This document shows, one piece after another, positions 13,901 to 26,773 of a DNA stretch of 64,000 bases. A program made the position numbers and the translations under genes. The stretch comes from Alitta virens (lineage: Eukaryota; Annelida; Polychaeta; Phyllodocida; Nereididae). The notes below the pieces were generated by a model, which was not told the DNA's origin, searched no databases, and was given only the letters and a program-made list of their open reading frames with translations. Numbering within the stretch: position 1 is the stretch's first letter; every line of letters starts with the position of its first letter. Location: the NCBI GenBank assembly GCA_932294295.1, contig OW028576.1:27597227-27661226 (forward strand). The letters run 5' to 3'.

Positions 13901-14192
13901 ACTTCGAGGTAGGCATAATTCTAATTGGTTAATTCTTATACAAGTAGAATTCATTATAAATTATAAAGTTTTTATTTACTTGATCAGTCATATTAAAGCC
14001 TCATAATTTTTTAGCAAGCATTTTTACAATAAATATAAGAATTCCAATAATCCCATCTGCTTTTAAAATGTGATTTGGAAAATTAATTGCTTTATATCCC
14101 GAACTTTCAGCTCAGTGCAAGGAATTATAGTTTCAACACAAATCCAAGGCGACAAAGACGAAAATGGCTACCTAGTCCTTCTTGCCAATTAG
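7912..14192 (+). CDS. Gene B: C-type lectin / EGF transmembrane receptor with tyrosine-motif tail
   Basis: Model exons: 7912-7981 (signal peptide, [20 protein letters not shown]), 8080-8248 and 8791-9041 (CTLD), 9884-10081 and 10451-10543 (second Cys-rich, CTLD-like unit), 11579-11689 (calcium-binding-type EGF, starting [10 protein letters not shown]), 12615-12696 (TM, ending GFWCR), 13084-13191 (contains NYYQDVDL), 13277-13363 (ends EPPLPPR), 13855-13908 (ends DDEYLTSR), 14111-14192 (ends [14 protein letters not shown]). The first CTLD shows CPSGW, SSCY, the WEAR..C helix and WIGL, but lacks the usual C2/C3 pair. The second CTLD exon can also be read past 9041 through GYICFY to a stop at about 9140, which would give a short secreted form. 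Ectodomain borders are phase 1; tail borders are phase 2. The 13084 exon donor is uncertain (13180 or 13191); 13191 keeps the frame. AATAAA follows at 14302 and 14351. A surface lectin receptor is likely; the ligand is unknown. Confidence 0.75.
8351..8462. repeat. 112-bp near-perfect palindrome in gene B intron 2
   Basis: The arms at 8351-8388 (begins GGTTATCACATTGCAAGAGG) and 8424-8462 (ends GCCTCTTGCCATGTGATAACC) are inverted copies with one or two differences, separated by about 35 bases. This is a minimal foldback MITE or a recent inverted duplication. No clear target duplication is visible. Confidence 0.7.
9430..9566 (+). repeat. Probable 3' end of a LINE/SINE ending in (CTA)n
   Basis: The segment ends in AATCAAATAAATACTACTAC and a short (CTA)n run. 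This kind of 3' tail is common on truncated non-LTR elements. A second possible tail lies at 10200-10250 (GAATGAATAAAGAGTCTTGA). No reverse transcriptase coding remains, so the family is not assigned. Confidence 0.35.
10652..10817 (+). pseudogene. Dead first-half exon of a third C-type lectin domain in gene B
   Basis: The frame encodes a clear CTLD N-terminal half: [27 protein letters not shown], and ends KR at a GT donor (10818). The position where the acceptor should be reads tttttatg instead of a pyrimidine tract plus AG, and no other usable AG is nearby. The matching second-half CTLD exon is not found before the EGF exon at 11579. Exon 10451-10543 ends in phase 1 and the EGF exon starts in phase 1, so skipping this exon keeps the frame, whereas including it (ending in phase 2) would not. 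It looks like a lost domain. Confidence 0.65.
11936..12606. mobile_element. TTAA-type MITE with word-repeat interior, abutting gene B TM exon
   Basis: The left end is GCCACTATCACACATAGCCG after TTAA (11932-11935). The right end is its inverse, CGGCTATGTGAGATAGGCC. The interior is made of 11-base words such as GCCGATTGCTC and GCAGATTGCTC repeated many times around 12050-12300, and CACTCGGCAT repeats at 12561-12580. Frames through it (for example 11957-12403) are repeat artefacts. The right end lies about 8 bases from the acceptor of the TM exon at 12615. Confidence 0.7.
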
Positions 14193-16047
14193 TGATATCG
14201 TGGATTAAAAAAATGCAGAGGGAGCCACTTGAAGTGGCAAAACACCTCGAGAAAAAAGCTAACATAATCTGAACTGCATGATCAGAGACTCAAAAGGAGA
14301 AAATAAAAGAAGAAAAAAATGCTATTTAGGCAGAATCATACATGAAGCTTAATAAATGGTGCTACATTTAGTGGTAAAACATATATCCAAGATATGCAGA
14401 AATTGTAGAGGGAGCAGCAGAGAAAGTTAAGTGGTCACCTGGCGTTGGAAAACTGAAACAGAATACAGCTGATAGCATGTGGCTGTTAATTTCTACTACT
14501 AAGCTACAAAGAGACTACATTATTATAATACAATGAATGCAATAATGTTCATCAGAATATTTTATTGTTTGTTTATTCAGCTGTAAAATACTACTTTGAT
14601 AATAGTAATACTTTATTTTCCAAACAAAAAACAAGACAAAAAACAAACATTAAATGCCTCCATCCAACACTGAGTGTAGTGGTTTACTATTCACTTTTAA
14701 TACAAAACTAAGCAATGCCCTTATATCATATGAGGACTTGGCTGTTAATTTAAGTGTTCTACTTAGCTACTAGTATGCCAGGAACTTTAATGGAAGATAG
14801 GAAAATGTAAGTTTGAGGTGTCTATGTGTAACATATTTCTTTACATGCAAAAGTACAAGTAAAAAATGCATTGTAGCTGATTTTTGACAGAAACAGGAGG
14901 GTGAAGGAGATTTTGTAAGCAGATTATATATATCTGCCCTACATTATATTTATAAATATTTCTCTACAAATTTTTCTTTTTAGTCATTATGAAACAAAAA
15001 CATGTTTATGCTTATTTACACCCCAGTATTTTGATTTGAAAAAGTCAGTGTATAACCATTTATACTATTTTAAATAAACAGAAAGTGTAACTTTACATGG
15101 CTTTGGAATTGTTTATTTACTATTAAGACATGATTCCCATATCTCTTCAATATCCAACATAATACTGTCTTTTGCCAATAATTTCATTCTTCCATTCTTA
15201 TTGCAGTGAACAGTCCTTTGTGCTATTTAAATCCATTGACTCATTGCTTCCATTCTGGGGAAATAATATCTTCTTAAAGGTCCCTAGATGTTAATACTTT
15301 TTTCTAACTATATTTACAGAATTTATGTGAATACATGTTGCTTGCAGGTACTTGGTTATCAAAGGCAAATAATATCATTCTAAAGATCTGATGTGACTTA
15401 GCTTCACAAAACATATTTGAGGAAGTTAGACATAGAATCAGCATATTTTAATCCTTTCCATACATTTGCATATTTCTTAATTATAATGGAAATTCTAGTA
15501 TAGGTTGAGCTTCACTTTATTTGTAGATCATGAGCAGGAAATGATCAGATAATGATTACAATGAGTGTTTTGCATTCTATTAATTTAGGCATATTGTGAA
15601 ATTATAACTCATACAATATACAGATGAAAATGATTTGTAGCCTCATTTTATTTATTTATTTATTTTTGTTCTTATTTAAAATCATTATACATTTTTTATA
15701 TTTGTAGATGTGGGATTTAATTTTGAAAATGTACTGCCGTTTTGTGAGGCAAAAAAATCACTTCAATTAAATTATCAAACTCTTGGTGCATAACGAGGAG
15801 TGCTATTTGCAGTACCTTGAAATATATCAAATATATTTATTGATATAAATAGATGGTAATAAAGTTGTAGGGCCCCTGCTTAAGAAAATTATTTCCGTTC
15901 AGTGACGCTTAGATCAAAGAGAACTATCATTTTCAGCAATGCTGATTAAGAGGTTTTCTAACCGACCTTGCAGCATTTTTTTGTAGTTTATTCCAAAGAC
16001 AAGGTGAAAGTTTGAAAAGACAACTTCATAGGAGTTTAGGACCCAAA
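14193..16047. other. Gene B 3' end and intergenic sequence
   Basis: AATAAA hexamers at 14302 and 14351 probably mark the gene B transcript end. The remainder is AT-rich and I see no conserved exon in it. Confidence 0.4.
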
Positions 16048-16547
16048 ATGAGTGTCATATCTTCGGACATTTTGGTTTTGCTTTTATTTAGTGGTAAGCG
16101 ATTGTGATACCTTATTTCTCGATGTACAAAAAAATAACATAGAAATTGTTGCTGTTGACAATCTGATGCAGTTTACCTTCTTTTGTTTCCACAATTTTGA
16201 TCAGATAGCTTATCATTTTATGTATTTTAAAGAATATGTATTATTTGTTGATTTATCAGTCATGATTATGCCTGATGTAGCAGTTTTGGAATGAGTGGAG
16301 GGTATTGTAAACTATGCAACTTTGGGATTTTGTCTTTTTTTTAATTTACCTAATAATGCAAAAGTAAAATCACCTATGAAGCTAAGTTTTATCTACTTTT
16401 ATTCTAAATAGGTTTTATTCACAACTGGATTGGAGCGAACAGGTTTACACTAACGTCAGTTGCACATAGCTCATTGCTCCAACATGTGCAAATTTGTGGT
16501 ATAGTTGAAAATACCGAAGATTACACAGAAATTATTGATAACAAAAT
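16048..16547 (+). CDS. Candidate orphan gene: leader exon related to genes C plus one possible exon
   Basis: The DNA at 16038-16110 is a diverged copy of the first exon of genes C1-C3. ATG at 16048 opens MSVISSDILVLLLFSG, a good signal peptide, with a donor (GTAAGC) at 16094 in phase 1, as in the paralogues. In phase, an acceptor at 16410-16411 opens FIHNWIGANRFTLTS..., about 45 residues with one Cys, ending at a possible GTATGT donor (16548). That exon has no domain I recognise and does not match the SUEL-like exon. No further exons were found before gene C1. It could be a broken paralogue or an unused leader copy. Confidence 0.35.
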
Positions 16548-17971
16548 GTATGTATCACACATTTAGACTTAATGATGTGATGGATGTTACAGAAAAAATT
16601 TATAATTTGATTTGTATCACTATGCAAAAGGGATCACTTTACTAATTGCAATCAATCACTTTAAAATGGTGAGTTGCTACATTATCTCTTTTTAGGTAAA
16701 TACTATGTCCTAACAAAAGAATAATCATCCAGGAAAGGTACCCCAGGCAAATCCCACAAAGGTTGAGTATTATCATAATATATCCATGTGGCCCACATGG
16801 TAAGAGCTGTCAAATTAACAGAAACAAATATATGGGCTTGTCCTTCATTCACAGTGCATGATATTTACTCCTTTGGAGTGTGTAAGCAGTTTACCCTGTT
16901 CAGAATCATTTCTCATAGCTTCAATAAATACATACCATATTCAGATAAAATAAACACTCGTGGTTCATGGTGGTTGTATTAATTGTATTCATTTTTTGCT
17001 TGTTTGACTCTCATTAAATTAAATCCTTAATTTCATATATAGATATATTTTCTTTGTTGCAATTTTCACTTTCGCATAGCCAATATTGCCTTTCAATATC
17101 ACTTTCACTTTTACATGATCAATATTGTCTACCAATATCAGGATTTTTTGATCCTGTCATGTGATGCCCTCTGTGCATGCTAATTATTGGCTATTACAAT
17201 TTAGGTGTAGAATATAAAGTTTTATAACAGGACATACTGAATCAACTGACATTTTAGATATCAAGTAAAGCACTTCCTTTTATTTCCTCTTTTCAGTTAG
17301 TGTCAGTTTCCTTATTCATCATCTAGATGTATAATTACATATCAGAAATATTCAGATGCATCTGATCCAGTAGATGGTTTGGTTATCATTACCAACGATA
17401 CATTAAAATGATGTTCTCATGAACTAAATTCATCAATATCAGACAATATTGATTACATTTGAGATCTTTCAGATGCAGAAATGTGTTCTCTTGTGCACCA
17501 TTCATACATGATTTTTTTAATTTATTTTTGCACTAGGCATTAACTATGCTAAGACGTAGAGGCAAAACACTTCCATAAATTTTTGGAAATAAACAATATA
17601 ATAAAAACGAACCAATGAACTGCACTATCAAAAATATTTAATCTTTGTACTGATCATATTCTTCATGGGTCTCACACTTGCTGAAAAAATGATGAGACTC
17701 TATTAAGTAGGCATTGACAGCTTTATGCTTGAATGATAAACAAATCCCATCAAAACATCTAACTAGGAAACTAGATAAATATACAAATAAAACATACCAT
17801 AATCTCATCCCGAAAAAATAGAAAGTAAATTGTTCTGATTATGTGCCTTGTTTTTACATGCAGCACTAATGATAACTTCCTCCATCAAGCTAGAATCATA
17901 TTACAACTTTAACCAAACATTTGGGAATATGATGCAAAGCTGTTCATTTGAATGTGGACCAAGGACCCAGG

Positions 17972-20900
17972 ATGAGGGTCTTATCTTGGGACATTTGGTT
18001 TTTGCTCTTACCTATTTGTAAGTGATGATAATATATTATATCAGGGTTTTTTTTTTAAATTGTTAAGGGGTTGTGGTGTTCCTTGTTTTTAAATAAATTA
18101 TTTCCTTGTCAATGGTTCTGGAATGAATAGCTTGCCTTCCTTTTTTTGCCATTTTAACGTCATAGCTTACTATTGGATACATATATATGTATTGACATTG
18201 TTCATACTTAGAGCTTGGTGTCATATTCTTTAATTAATACACATTTATGTATTTTTGGAAATTTCAGGGGATGTGGTGAACAGCAATAGTATATCAACAT
18301 GTAATGAAACAGTCCACATTCAGTGCTCTGCATATCAAATGGTAATTGTTGATGTCAACATTACATCAGATCTCTCCTCTGACATATTGCAGAAGTGCAA
18401 TGCTCATCCACAATGTGAGGTCACCAACAAGCACAAAGAATGTGTGCATGTGAAATATTGGTGTACAATGGGTGAGTACGATAAGCTTGATAGGTTGTAT
18501 AGTATACAATGCATTGTAGATACCCTAAAGGTTTCATTGTGTTGACTTGATAACAAGAGAACTTTAAATCTAAATGATTTTTGTATAGTTTTAGATTACC
18601 TTATCTTGCACATCTCACATTTTCTAGGCAATTGGTTCATATATATAACCACTTTCCTGATGTCTAGGATTTACTTTGCTGCTGACAGCAAAATAACATT
18701 TAAGATTAGAGTGACAGAAGTTTATACAATATTTCAGACATACAGATGTTGGAGATAGCAAAAACATCCACTCTCCCTCTTACCTTCAAATCATCAGCGA
18801 TAACTCTGATGAATGAGCATTTTAAGGAAGGAAAATATTCAGATTCTCAGAATGTCGACTGTTCACTTCAAGCAAATGGACAAGGAGCTGGTAAAAATAT
18901 TACAATGAAGATCAGGATTTATGAATTTTCACCTTACTGGAGCTGTACACAATTTTGTCTCAGCGTGGAAAACTCTCCCGTGCCACAATTGTGTCAAAGC
19001 TCAAGACAAATTTACACCCCATACAAGTCTTTCCATGGAGACAGTCTTTGGATATTTAACCTTACATTTACAAGTCCAGCGAACTGTATCTCAAAAGTGA
19101 GGTACTGGATTGAACTATTAGGTAAATATTATTACTTTCATTATGAAATGATAGCCTTTCCATGTAGCAGTTCTTAAGCATGTCTTGGTAGTTGGCAACA
19201 TATGCATTAGTCATCAGAAAACTTTTAAGAAATAGATATATTCTTTAATATTACTTTCTTTTCTCAGCATTTTTGTAATTAATTTTACTGTATTCATTAA
19301 TCACATAGTTGACAGTCAAGAAGATGAGAATAAGAAGCTCCGTTGCACATCCAAACCAGGTACAAACTAAGTTTCCTGTTTATTTGATTTTCTTATTTGT
19401 TTGCCTTTGCTACTGTATGTCATTTGCTTGTTGTCATTTAATTTCAAGTTAGCATTTTCTCCCTTTTAACAGTGCACTCCATTATTGCCAGAACATCACA
19501 ACCAGGTAGGTTATACATTTTTTAAACAAATAATTGTTTATAACTGGTATGCAGGATATCAACGCACTACCAACATTTATCAGCCTCATGCTGTTCCTGC
19601 ATTCGATGAAAACACATTTCTTGATGAGAATAAGAAGCTTTGTTGCACATCCAAACCAGGTACAAACTAACTTTCTTAATTGTTTGCCTTTGCTACTTCA
19701 TGTCAGTTGTCGGGTCTACTGAAATATCAGTTGCTCGTTGCAATTTAATTCCCTTTTTACAGTGCCAACCAAAATTGCCAGCACTTCACAACCAAGTAGG
19801 TTTTTTTGGGTTTTTTGTTTTCAGCAAATAAAAGTGTTATTATAACAACAGGTATGTAAGAAAAAGTTATTTGTCTCTATGAAGCACACAAATACACTTA
19901 TCAGCAATTCTTCCCGAATGCAATTTAATTCAGAGTAAATAAACAGTTTGGATAAGGGTTTATGTGAAGCCTCTGAGCAGCGACTATTTAATCTTCCACT
20001 GATAGGCATGAACAAAAAAGAATCTATACCTGAATTGGGAAATATTATAGTACTAGGATTATAGCATTTATAACTGGAAAAAATATCAAATTATTTCATT
20101 GCATTACTGGAATGTATGCACACCTTTGTATTTCGAATGGGAACAAGACTGAATGCAGCGTCAATAGCGTCAACTGTTCAAGTATTTTGACTTAAAAATG
20201 CACATGATTGACAAACAGTTCTTGGGTATTGCTTATTATATATCTGTATAGTGGGGAAGATATATGCAATATATTTGGTAACTCAATGAAAATAACATAT
20301 CTTAAAGAGCTGAACTAACCATTTACTACTAGTACCACCTGGGAACTATTTTCATAATGAAAACATTGACAAGTCAGGTTCTAAGTCCAGATAATATATA
20401 TTATAAATTATTTGCCATAGCAAGGGCTGCATTAGGATTAACATTTTTAGACAACAATTACTGATCATTGATAGATTTTCAGAAATGTCAATCAAAGTTA
20501 GATACATAAATGTTTAAAATCTTCATAAAATACCTTGTTTGGCTTGTTGCAAATTGGGCTGTGTCCAGAGCTCGCCTGAAATGTAAGGTATGCAATTAAT
20601 TTGGAAACAAAATTGTATGCACTGTTATAACCGGAAATTTAATTATGCGCAGCTTATTTTACCAAATTTCAAAATGACAGTTTATGTCAGATAGTCACAC
20701 CAGAAAAGTCTTGGATGAAACCTGTTTAAAACCTTGGCGGACATTCTCCAAGTAAATTGTTTATATTAGTTATGTAACTCACTCGGGGGTCAGTCAGCGA
20801 GCATTCTACCTACATTCTACGTATATTCCATGATAACCGTGGCCATCCGAGGCCATCCTTAGTCATTTTTGTCCATCCTTGACCATCCTCGACCACCCTT

Positions 20901-23900
20901 GCTCATCCTTGCTCATCCGTAGCCATCCGTATCCCATTTGTAGCCCATCCATAGCCCTTACCTCATTTACTCTTGAACCACTCGCACGAGCGATCTATGG
21001 GGCTGTAAGAGTACCAACGAGTGCCTCACAAATGCTTGGCAACAGACATCCGGCGAGCGATTGATGGTCTTATATGCCCTATTAGCCGTCTTCAAAGAGC
21101 TTTTTCTTAAAAAAAGTAAGGCAAGATACTAAATTTCTCGATATAAAGTAACTGTTGAGGATAAATATTCCTTTCTAATTTTATCCTTGATGCTTAAAAA
21201 CTGTAAAATATAAAATAATATATTATTGCCCCATTTTTAGTGCCGCCAAATCTGAAGCCAGTGGATTGTGCTCTGCACATACTTTATTTACCTCTTTCAT
21301 CAGGTTATACTTCACTGAAACAATTAACAATATTGGAATAGTGACGCTAGTCTTATTCAGCTTCATAAAAGAACTATATGCTACCGAGTACAGCCACAAA
21401 ATAAAATATTTGTGACACGACCATTAGAACTGACATCTCAATAGTTCTGACTATCAAAATAAACTGTGCAGGACACAAAAATGCAATAGTCGTTTTGACC
21501 CTCAAACAAATGGTGAAGATGAGAATATAATTACAACTTGTAGCAGCCGATATCAGTTATATGTCTTTTATGTACAGAGACGACTGTAAGCAAACCGACT
21601 TCACAGCCACCTGAAGGCTCTAGATGTAAGTATTTTTTTAAATTTTATTATTACTTTATTTGCATCTTTCACACATTTGACGGCAATTTCTACACATTTA
21701 TGAACCTCAACAAGATATGCGTACTGGGGTGGTGGGTGGAAATAAGTTTTGCATGCCAGGTAGATTCTTTTCATAATTGCTAAGTGAGCTTGTAATAGAA
21801 AATATAATAACTATAATGAGAAAATCAAGGCCATTCTCCTTGATGTTAATCTACGCTATCAATTGCACTGGCAAAATGGTAATTTCACACAGTCTCGGAG
21901 TAATCATGCACATAATCTTAAATCCTTAGGAAATTTATGATTTTGGTGCATATTTGAAATTATTTTTTGATTTCTGTAATATTAAGAAAGATAGTTTCAT
22001 ACCCACACCCCAACTTACAAGTCCTGAACCTCTTCTGAGTCCCAGGAACTCAACCTAACACCTAGAGGATGTAGGAGAATCATAAATAAAGGGATCTTCC
22101 TTTTCCCCAACCCACCGCTGTCAAAGTCAAGGTCTATGCAAACTGTTTGGTTTCTTAAAATGTTGAACATTACATTTTTTATAAATGCAGGTAAGTATTG
22201 TATAATAGGATGCTGGGGATGAAATAATGATTATATCAGCATTAATGTAACCTACTGTAAACATTTAGTGTGATAAATGCCTATGCTGAACCATTACGAA
22301 CCATTACAATAGATCAACATATACCACTTGTTTTATGCAAAGAATTTGCAGAATTAGTGATTTGCAGAAATATATCATACAGTCATTAAGTACTTGTGTG
22401 CCTAAGCCAATAAAAGTTAGGCCTTGTAAACTGCTGCTGATATGAGAGAAACTTTTGTTTTACAAAAGATGTGATATTTGAATACGATGAAGCAAATATT
22501 TTATCAATCCATATTTTTCCTTCAGTCATGATCTTCATCCTCGGAGGCCTGCTGATTTTCCTAGTTCTGCTTATAGTGATTGTAGTTGCATATGTCTTAA
22601 GACGGTGAGCAATATTGAGCATTCATAATTTATTTAATTGTTTTCCATTTACAATACAGCCGGGGCCAAATGTTTCCTGACACTTTAAAGATTTAATTTT
22701 GGTCGGTTTTTATTTTGCTTTATAGCATTTCCCTTGAACAATTTCTTTTTTGGGGATCATATTTACTGTCATAAAAATACATTACATTTTGCACAATGAT
22801 AATGCCATTATATAAACAAAGTTACAGATGGTTGGTTGGTAAAAGAGCCTTATTTTCCACATGTTTTGCTGGCAGCAGTTGAGTGAAGACACAAGATTAG
22901 GGATACGTTTTACCTTTGTGACCTTAAAACAGTCTAAGTTGTCAGTTTTTTTAAACTTATTCACGGTATTCCTCTTAAGTAGATTACTTGTAGTTCCATT
23001 AGCTTAACATAGATAGAGCCTTATTTATCATGTCTATAAGTGTGGTTGACAGACAGACAGAGAGAAAAAAGAGAGTGACAATCTAACCGATATGCAGACC
23101 ATCACAATACCCTAGGCCATATACCTGGTCAAGGGTTATAAAAGCGGTGATGCAAGATACAAAAAAAAAGACCATAGTCACATTCTATATTATGTGTCCA
23201 AAAACGTATTGCCACGACTGTAGTTATCATGCAAATGGATGTATCAAATGTGTATCATTGTTTGTAGCACTGTTTTATTTAGGGCATTACCTGCAAAGAC
23301 ATTTTGAGAAATAAGGAAGCTACAAAAGTATGTTCTATGTTTACATGAGCAATTTCATGTCTAGCATTGTGTGATTGTGAAACTTTTCCTTTGCAGGTCT
23401 CATTCACAGCCTGCTTTGACTGAGCAGATTTACAGCTACATCGATGCTGCTACTTTGGACATCTCAAGAACTTTGCCTCAACCCAACATCGGAACCAGGC
23501 ATCTCGTTTCTGACCTGTCTTTAGCTGCACCTGGCATTTGTAACAACTGCCATGGCTCAAACCTCACCCTTGCAACTCAGTCTTCTTCAATTCGCAGGCA
23601 TGTGCACAATGAAAATGAAGAACCACACATTTTGGAGGAAATTGGTGACCAAGATATAGACACTTTGGATGAAATGGATATTGTTGACAATGCTGTTTAT
23701 GGTTCGGAAAATGATACAAAGGACTCAATTGATAGAGAAGATGAAATGAAAGTGGTCAATAATACTATTTATGGCTCATGTCTGTCAGTGGAGACCACAC
23801 AAAGTGATGCTTCTGCTGGAGTGGAAATTGAGGATAACACAATCTATGGATCACAAATTTCATTACAGAGGTCAAATGATGGGATGGATGACACAGAAGT

Positions 23901-24246
23901 AATTGATAATGCAGTTTATGGCTTCCATATTCCAGTTCCTGAGATAATTGTTTCCACAGCTAATGGTGGTTTGAAACTCATGGACAATACAATGAAGGGA
24001 ATGGAAGTAAACGATGCCAAGGAATATGATGATGCCACGGAAGATGTCCAACAAATTATTGAAAAGGGCATAGAAGGGAAAGAGGACCAGGCAACCAATG
24101 TTGCAAATGACCAAAATGTAGAAGATGAAACAGGGAATGTAGAGAAAGATACCGAAGCTGACTTTCCTCAAGACACGGATTTTGTAGTAAATCCCATATA
24201 TAGGTCAATAATGACAACACCAGGAAGTGAAGGATTACAAAAATAA
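17972..24246 (+). CDS. Gene C1: SUEL-like / CUB-like receptor with NxxY-repeat tail
   Basis: Exons: 17972-18017 (signal peptide MRVLSWDIWFLLLPI), 18268-18471 (SUEL/rhamnose-binding-lectin-like), 18738-19121 (CUB-like), short stalk exons 19309-19359, 19473-19505, 19763-19795, probably 21241-21304, and 21578-21625, TM exon 22526-22604 (hydrophobic run from FMIFILGG to AYVLRR), then one large tail exon 23397-24246 (TAA). The SUEL-like exon shows the expected pattern TC-ETVHIQC, KCNAHPQCEV and a final YWC. The CUB-like exon has four central Cys and several N-x-T/S sites. The tail (about 280 residues) is acidic and repeats a [DN]N[AT][VI]YG[SF] unit: DNAVYGS, NNTIYGS, DNTIYGS, DNAVYGF, a decayed DNTMKGM, and a final VNPIYRS. 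These are NxxY/NPxY-type sites, known in other receptors as PTB-domain or endocytic sorting signals. The tail is unrelated to that of C2 despite near-identical ectodomains. Confidence 0.75.
19608..19660 (+). pseudogene. Degenerate copy of the first stalk exon of gene C1
   Basis: The sequence from GATGAGAATAAGAAGC to the CCAG/GTACAA donor repeats the stalk exon at 19309-19359, but the acceptor side is not conserved and an in-frame TGA lies just upstream in the only frame reachable from the nearest AG. Stalk exons here appear to multiply by local duplication. Confidence 0.45.
20700..21085. mobile_element. Degraded relative of the 27.5-kb TTAA MITE, in an intron of gene C1
   Basis: The stretch around 20730-20840 (TTTAAAACCTTGGCGGACAT, then TTTATATTAGTTATGTAACT and tattcta words) is the inverted counterpart of 27800-27930. 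Tandem CCATCC words follow (20840-20945). The right side reads GGTCTTATATG, like the terminal repeat of the other copy. The left terminus could not be fixed. Confidence 0.5.
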
Positions 24247-25580
24247 CTCTCACTGCTTCAGTTTATTATCGAATAATATACTAGTTTCCCTACGCTGATA
24301 GGGGAAAACGATTTGATGAACATCATGCACAGAATTGTGATAACCACTGGATTATCATTTCAATTTATTAAAGTGGATTAAGTTTTCAAAAGACAAATCG
24401 CACTATGGGACATCATTCGTATTTTTCGTATTTTGCTTCTGTATTCGCTGACTATATAATTTGTTGTTTTGAAGATGTGACACATGCACCTTACAATCTT
24501 GGAATTATTTTGCAGACTTATTTTGATAACTTTTGTGCATTTCTTGAAGGACGTAAGGCTCCTGTATTAACTCTTCTAGTTTAAATGTCTCTAAGAGTCA
24601 ACTACTTAAGTTTGTTTCTATTTCATTTATATTTTTAGATAACTTTCTTTCTGCTCAACATTTTTTTTTAAAACAACAGATTTTCATTTTAGACCTTTAC
24701 AGTCTGCGACAGCCTTGCAAAACCGAAGTATTTTAACAAATTTCACAGAACTGGGATTTTTTACAGAAATTTGATTTGGTAATGAATAAACCATGATGAT
24801 ATTTGATAATCATATGATTATTAATTGAAATTAGTTTATTGGAATTATCGAACATGTATACAAGGCATATCATGAGGAATCTATTGTTATTTTGAACATG
24901 TACTCTGGTAACAACTACATTTTTGGAATTACACTATAGAGATAAACCACATTTCTGAAACCATGATGGATAAAATCATAGATTAGTACATTTTGAGGTT
25001 ATCATCATAATATGAGACATTTCCTCTAAGTCACTGATAACAATACATACTGTCTGCAAGAAGGCCTTCATATGATAAATGGTTTGGTACATATCAAGGA
25101 TATCATTAATTAACAGTCAAACGAATAATAATCAAAGTAACACATATATATTTATTATTACTACATTGCACACAAGGAAGTTGGTTTTTAGGAAGTGTGA
25201 TGTACACAAAGCTAGCTATTTAACAGTTCACAAATTCCTCTATTATTACATGTGAATGTGTTATTTGAAATCAGCCTCAATCAACTGACAATCTAGAAAT
25301 TTCTGTGTAAAAGATAAGACTTTTCTGATACTGGGTTAAACACATGTAGGTGCATTTGGACAAAATGTAATTTATATAATAAATGATTACATTGGCCTTG
25401 TTGCATATGCTAATGTGCATATTATGTATATTTCTTGCACAGTTTTGAACTCTTTCAATGATACGGCCTGAAACGTGTGTTTAAAAATTCTGCTGTTTTT
25501 ACGCAATTATCTTTTTTTTTTCTTTGTTGATGTATGCAATTTATGATCACTGAATAAAGCAACCCCTTTTATACCAGATA
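24247..25580 (+). other. Gene C1 3' UTR with AATAAA
   Basis: This is non-coding, AT-rich sequence after the TAA. A canonical AATAAA lies at 25553-25558. Part of it (about 24940-25580) has a second copy at 33440-34015, which supports its being a unit of the gene's 3' end. Confidence 0.5.
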
Positions 25581-26759
25581 AATAATTGTGTTTTATATCA
25601 AGGATAATTCCAAAAGCATCAATATAAAGGATTGATGATGATAATGACTTTTCCTTCATGTCATCTTTTTTTACTTTTATTTCATATTAAGCAGTACAAC
25701 ACAACGTAGCAAACAATTAACAATGAAGTGTATGCAGGTAAATACTGCAACATATGGTGTTGTATTATTACTTCCATGATACCTCATCAATGCTCACTTC
25801 CAAATTACCAGTATTCAAACAGAAAATACTAGTATAGTATTTTCTTTAATTTCGGTTACTTTTTAATTATATCAAATAATGGAGATGATGAAAGTAATTG
25901 CAGGAACACATCATTTAAACTAGGATCTCTTTCAAACACAGCAAGAAAGATAGGGAAACATAATTTCTTTCATATGTTTTGTTTCGTATCCCCCTTAGTC
26001 TAGCGACATGTCAAGATTTGCATAATTAAAAGGAAATAATCTAATCAGTTATTAAGAGTTAAACATGGAAATCAAGGTTTAGATAATTATAATATTCGTA
26101 TTAGAACTATAGAGTTTAAGCCAGTAATTCCCAGGCCTGAACTTATAGGCCCTCTTCGTTTTTTAATAAAACTATGTGCAAGTTGACCCATATTCCGTTG
26201 ACATAAATCAACCATGTTTTTGTTTCTCAGCTTTAGTGCGAGAGTTGAGCAAATGAACCCACTTAAATTATGGGAACTCCTGAGGTTCTGATGTGGGGTG
26301 ATGCAATAAAAACACATAGAGTAAGATTTGAAATTAAATGCTAAATAAATTAGTATTTACCTGTTTACAGTTCCTAGAAAACGGTTGATATTACATTAGA
26401 AGACATTTTATCGATTCTTACAATGAAGTTTGCCTGATCAAAAATTGCTACATCTGTGATCAAAATTGCACCACAGAAAATACCTTGCCAAATGTCACTA
26501 ATCTATCATGATAGCTATGTATTTAAAACATTTATGTCATCATTCCTCCAATCCAAATTTAAGTTATTTCCAAAATGATAGGTCAAAATTATAGGGTGGA
26601 GCAACATATAATTTTCTTAGAGAGGCACTTGCCTCTTTGTGTAACTGACTCTCCCCATAGGGCTATAAAATGTCTTGTCATTGTCATTATGGGATGATGA
26701 CTTTACAATTAAAGCTATGATGATGTTGTATGGTATATTTTGTGTTGTCCCTAAGTTTT
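25581..26759. other. Intergenic AT-rich sequence, nothing recognised
   Basis: Only short random open frames are present; I see no repeat ends or conserved exon. Confidence 0.35.
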
Positions 26760-26773
26760 CTTTATGATTGATG

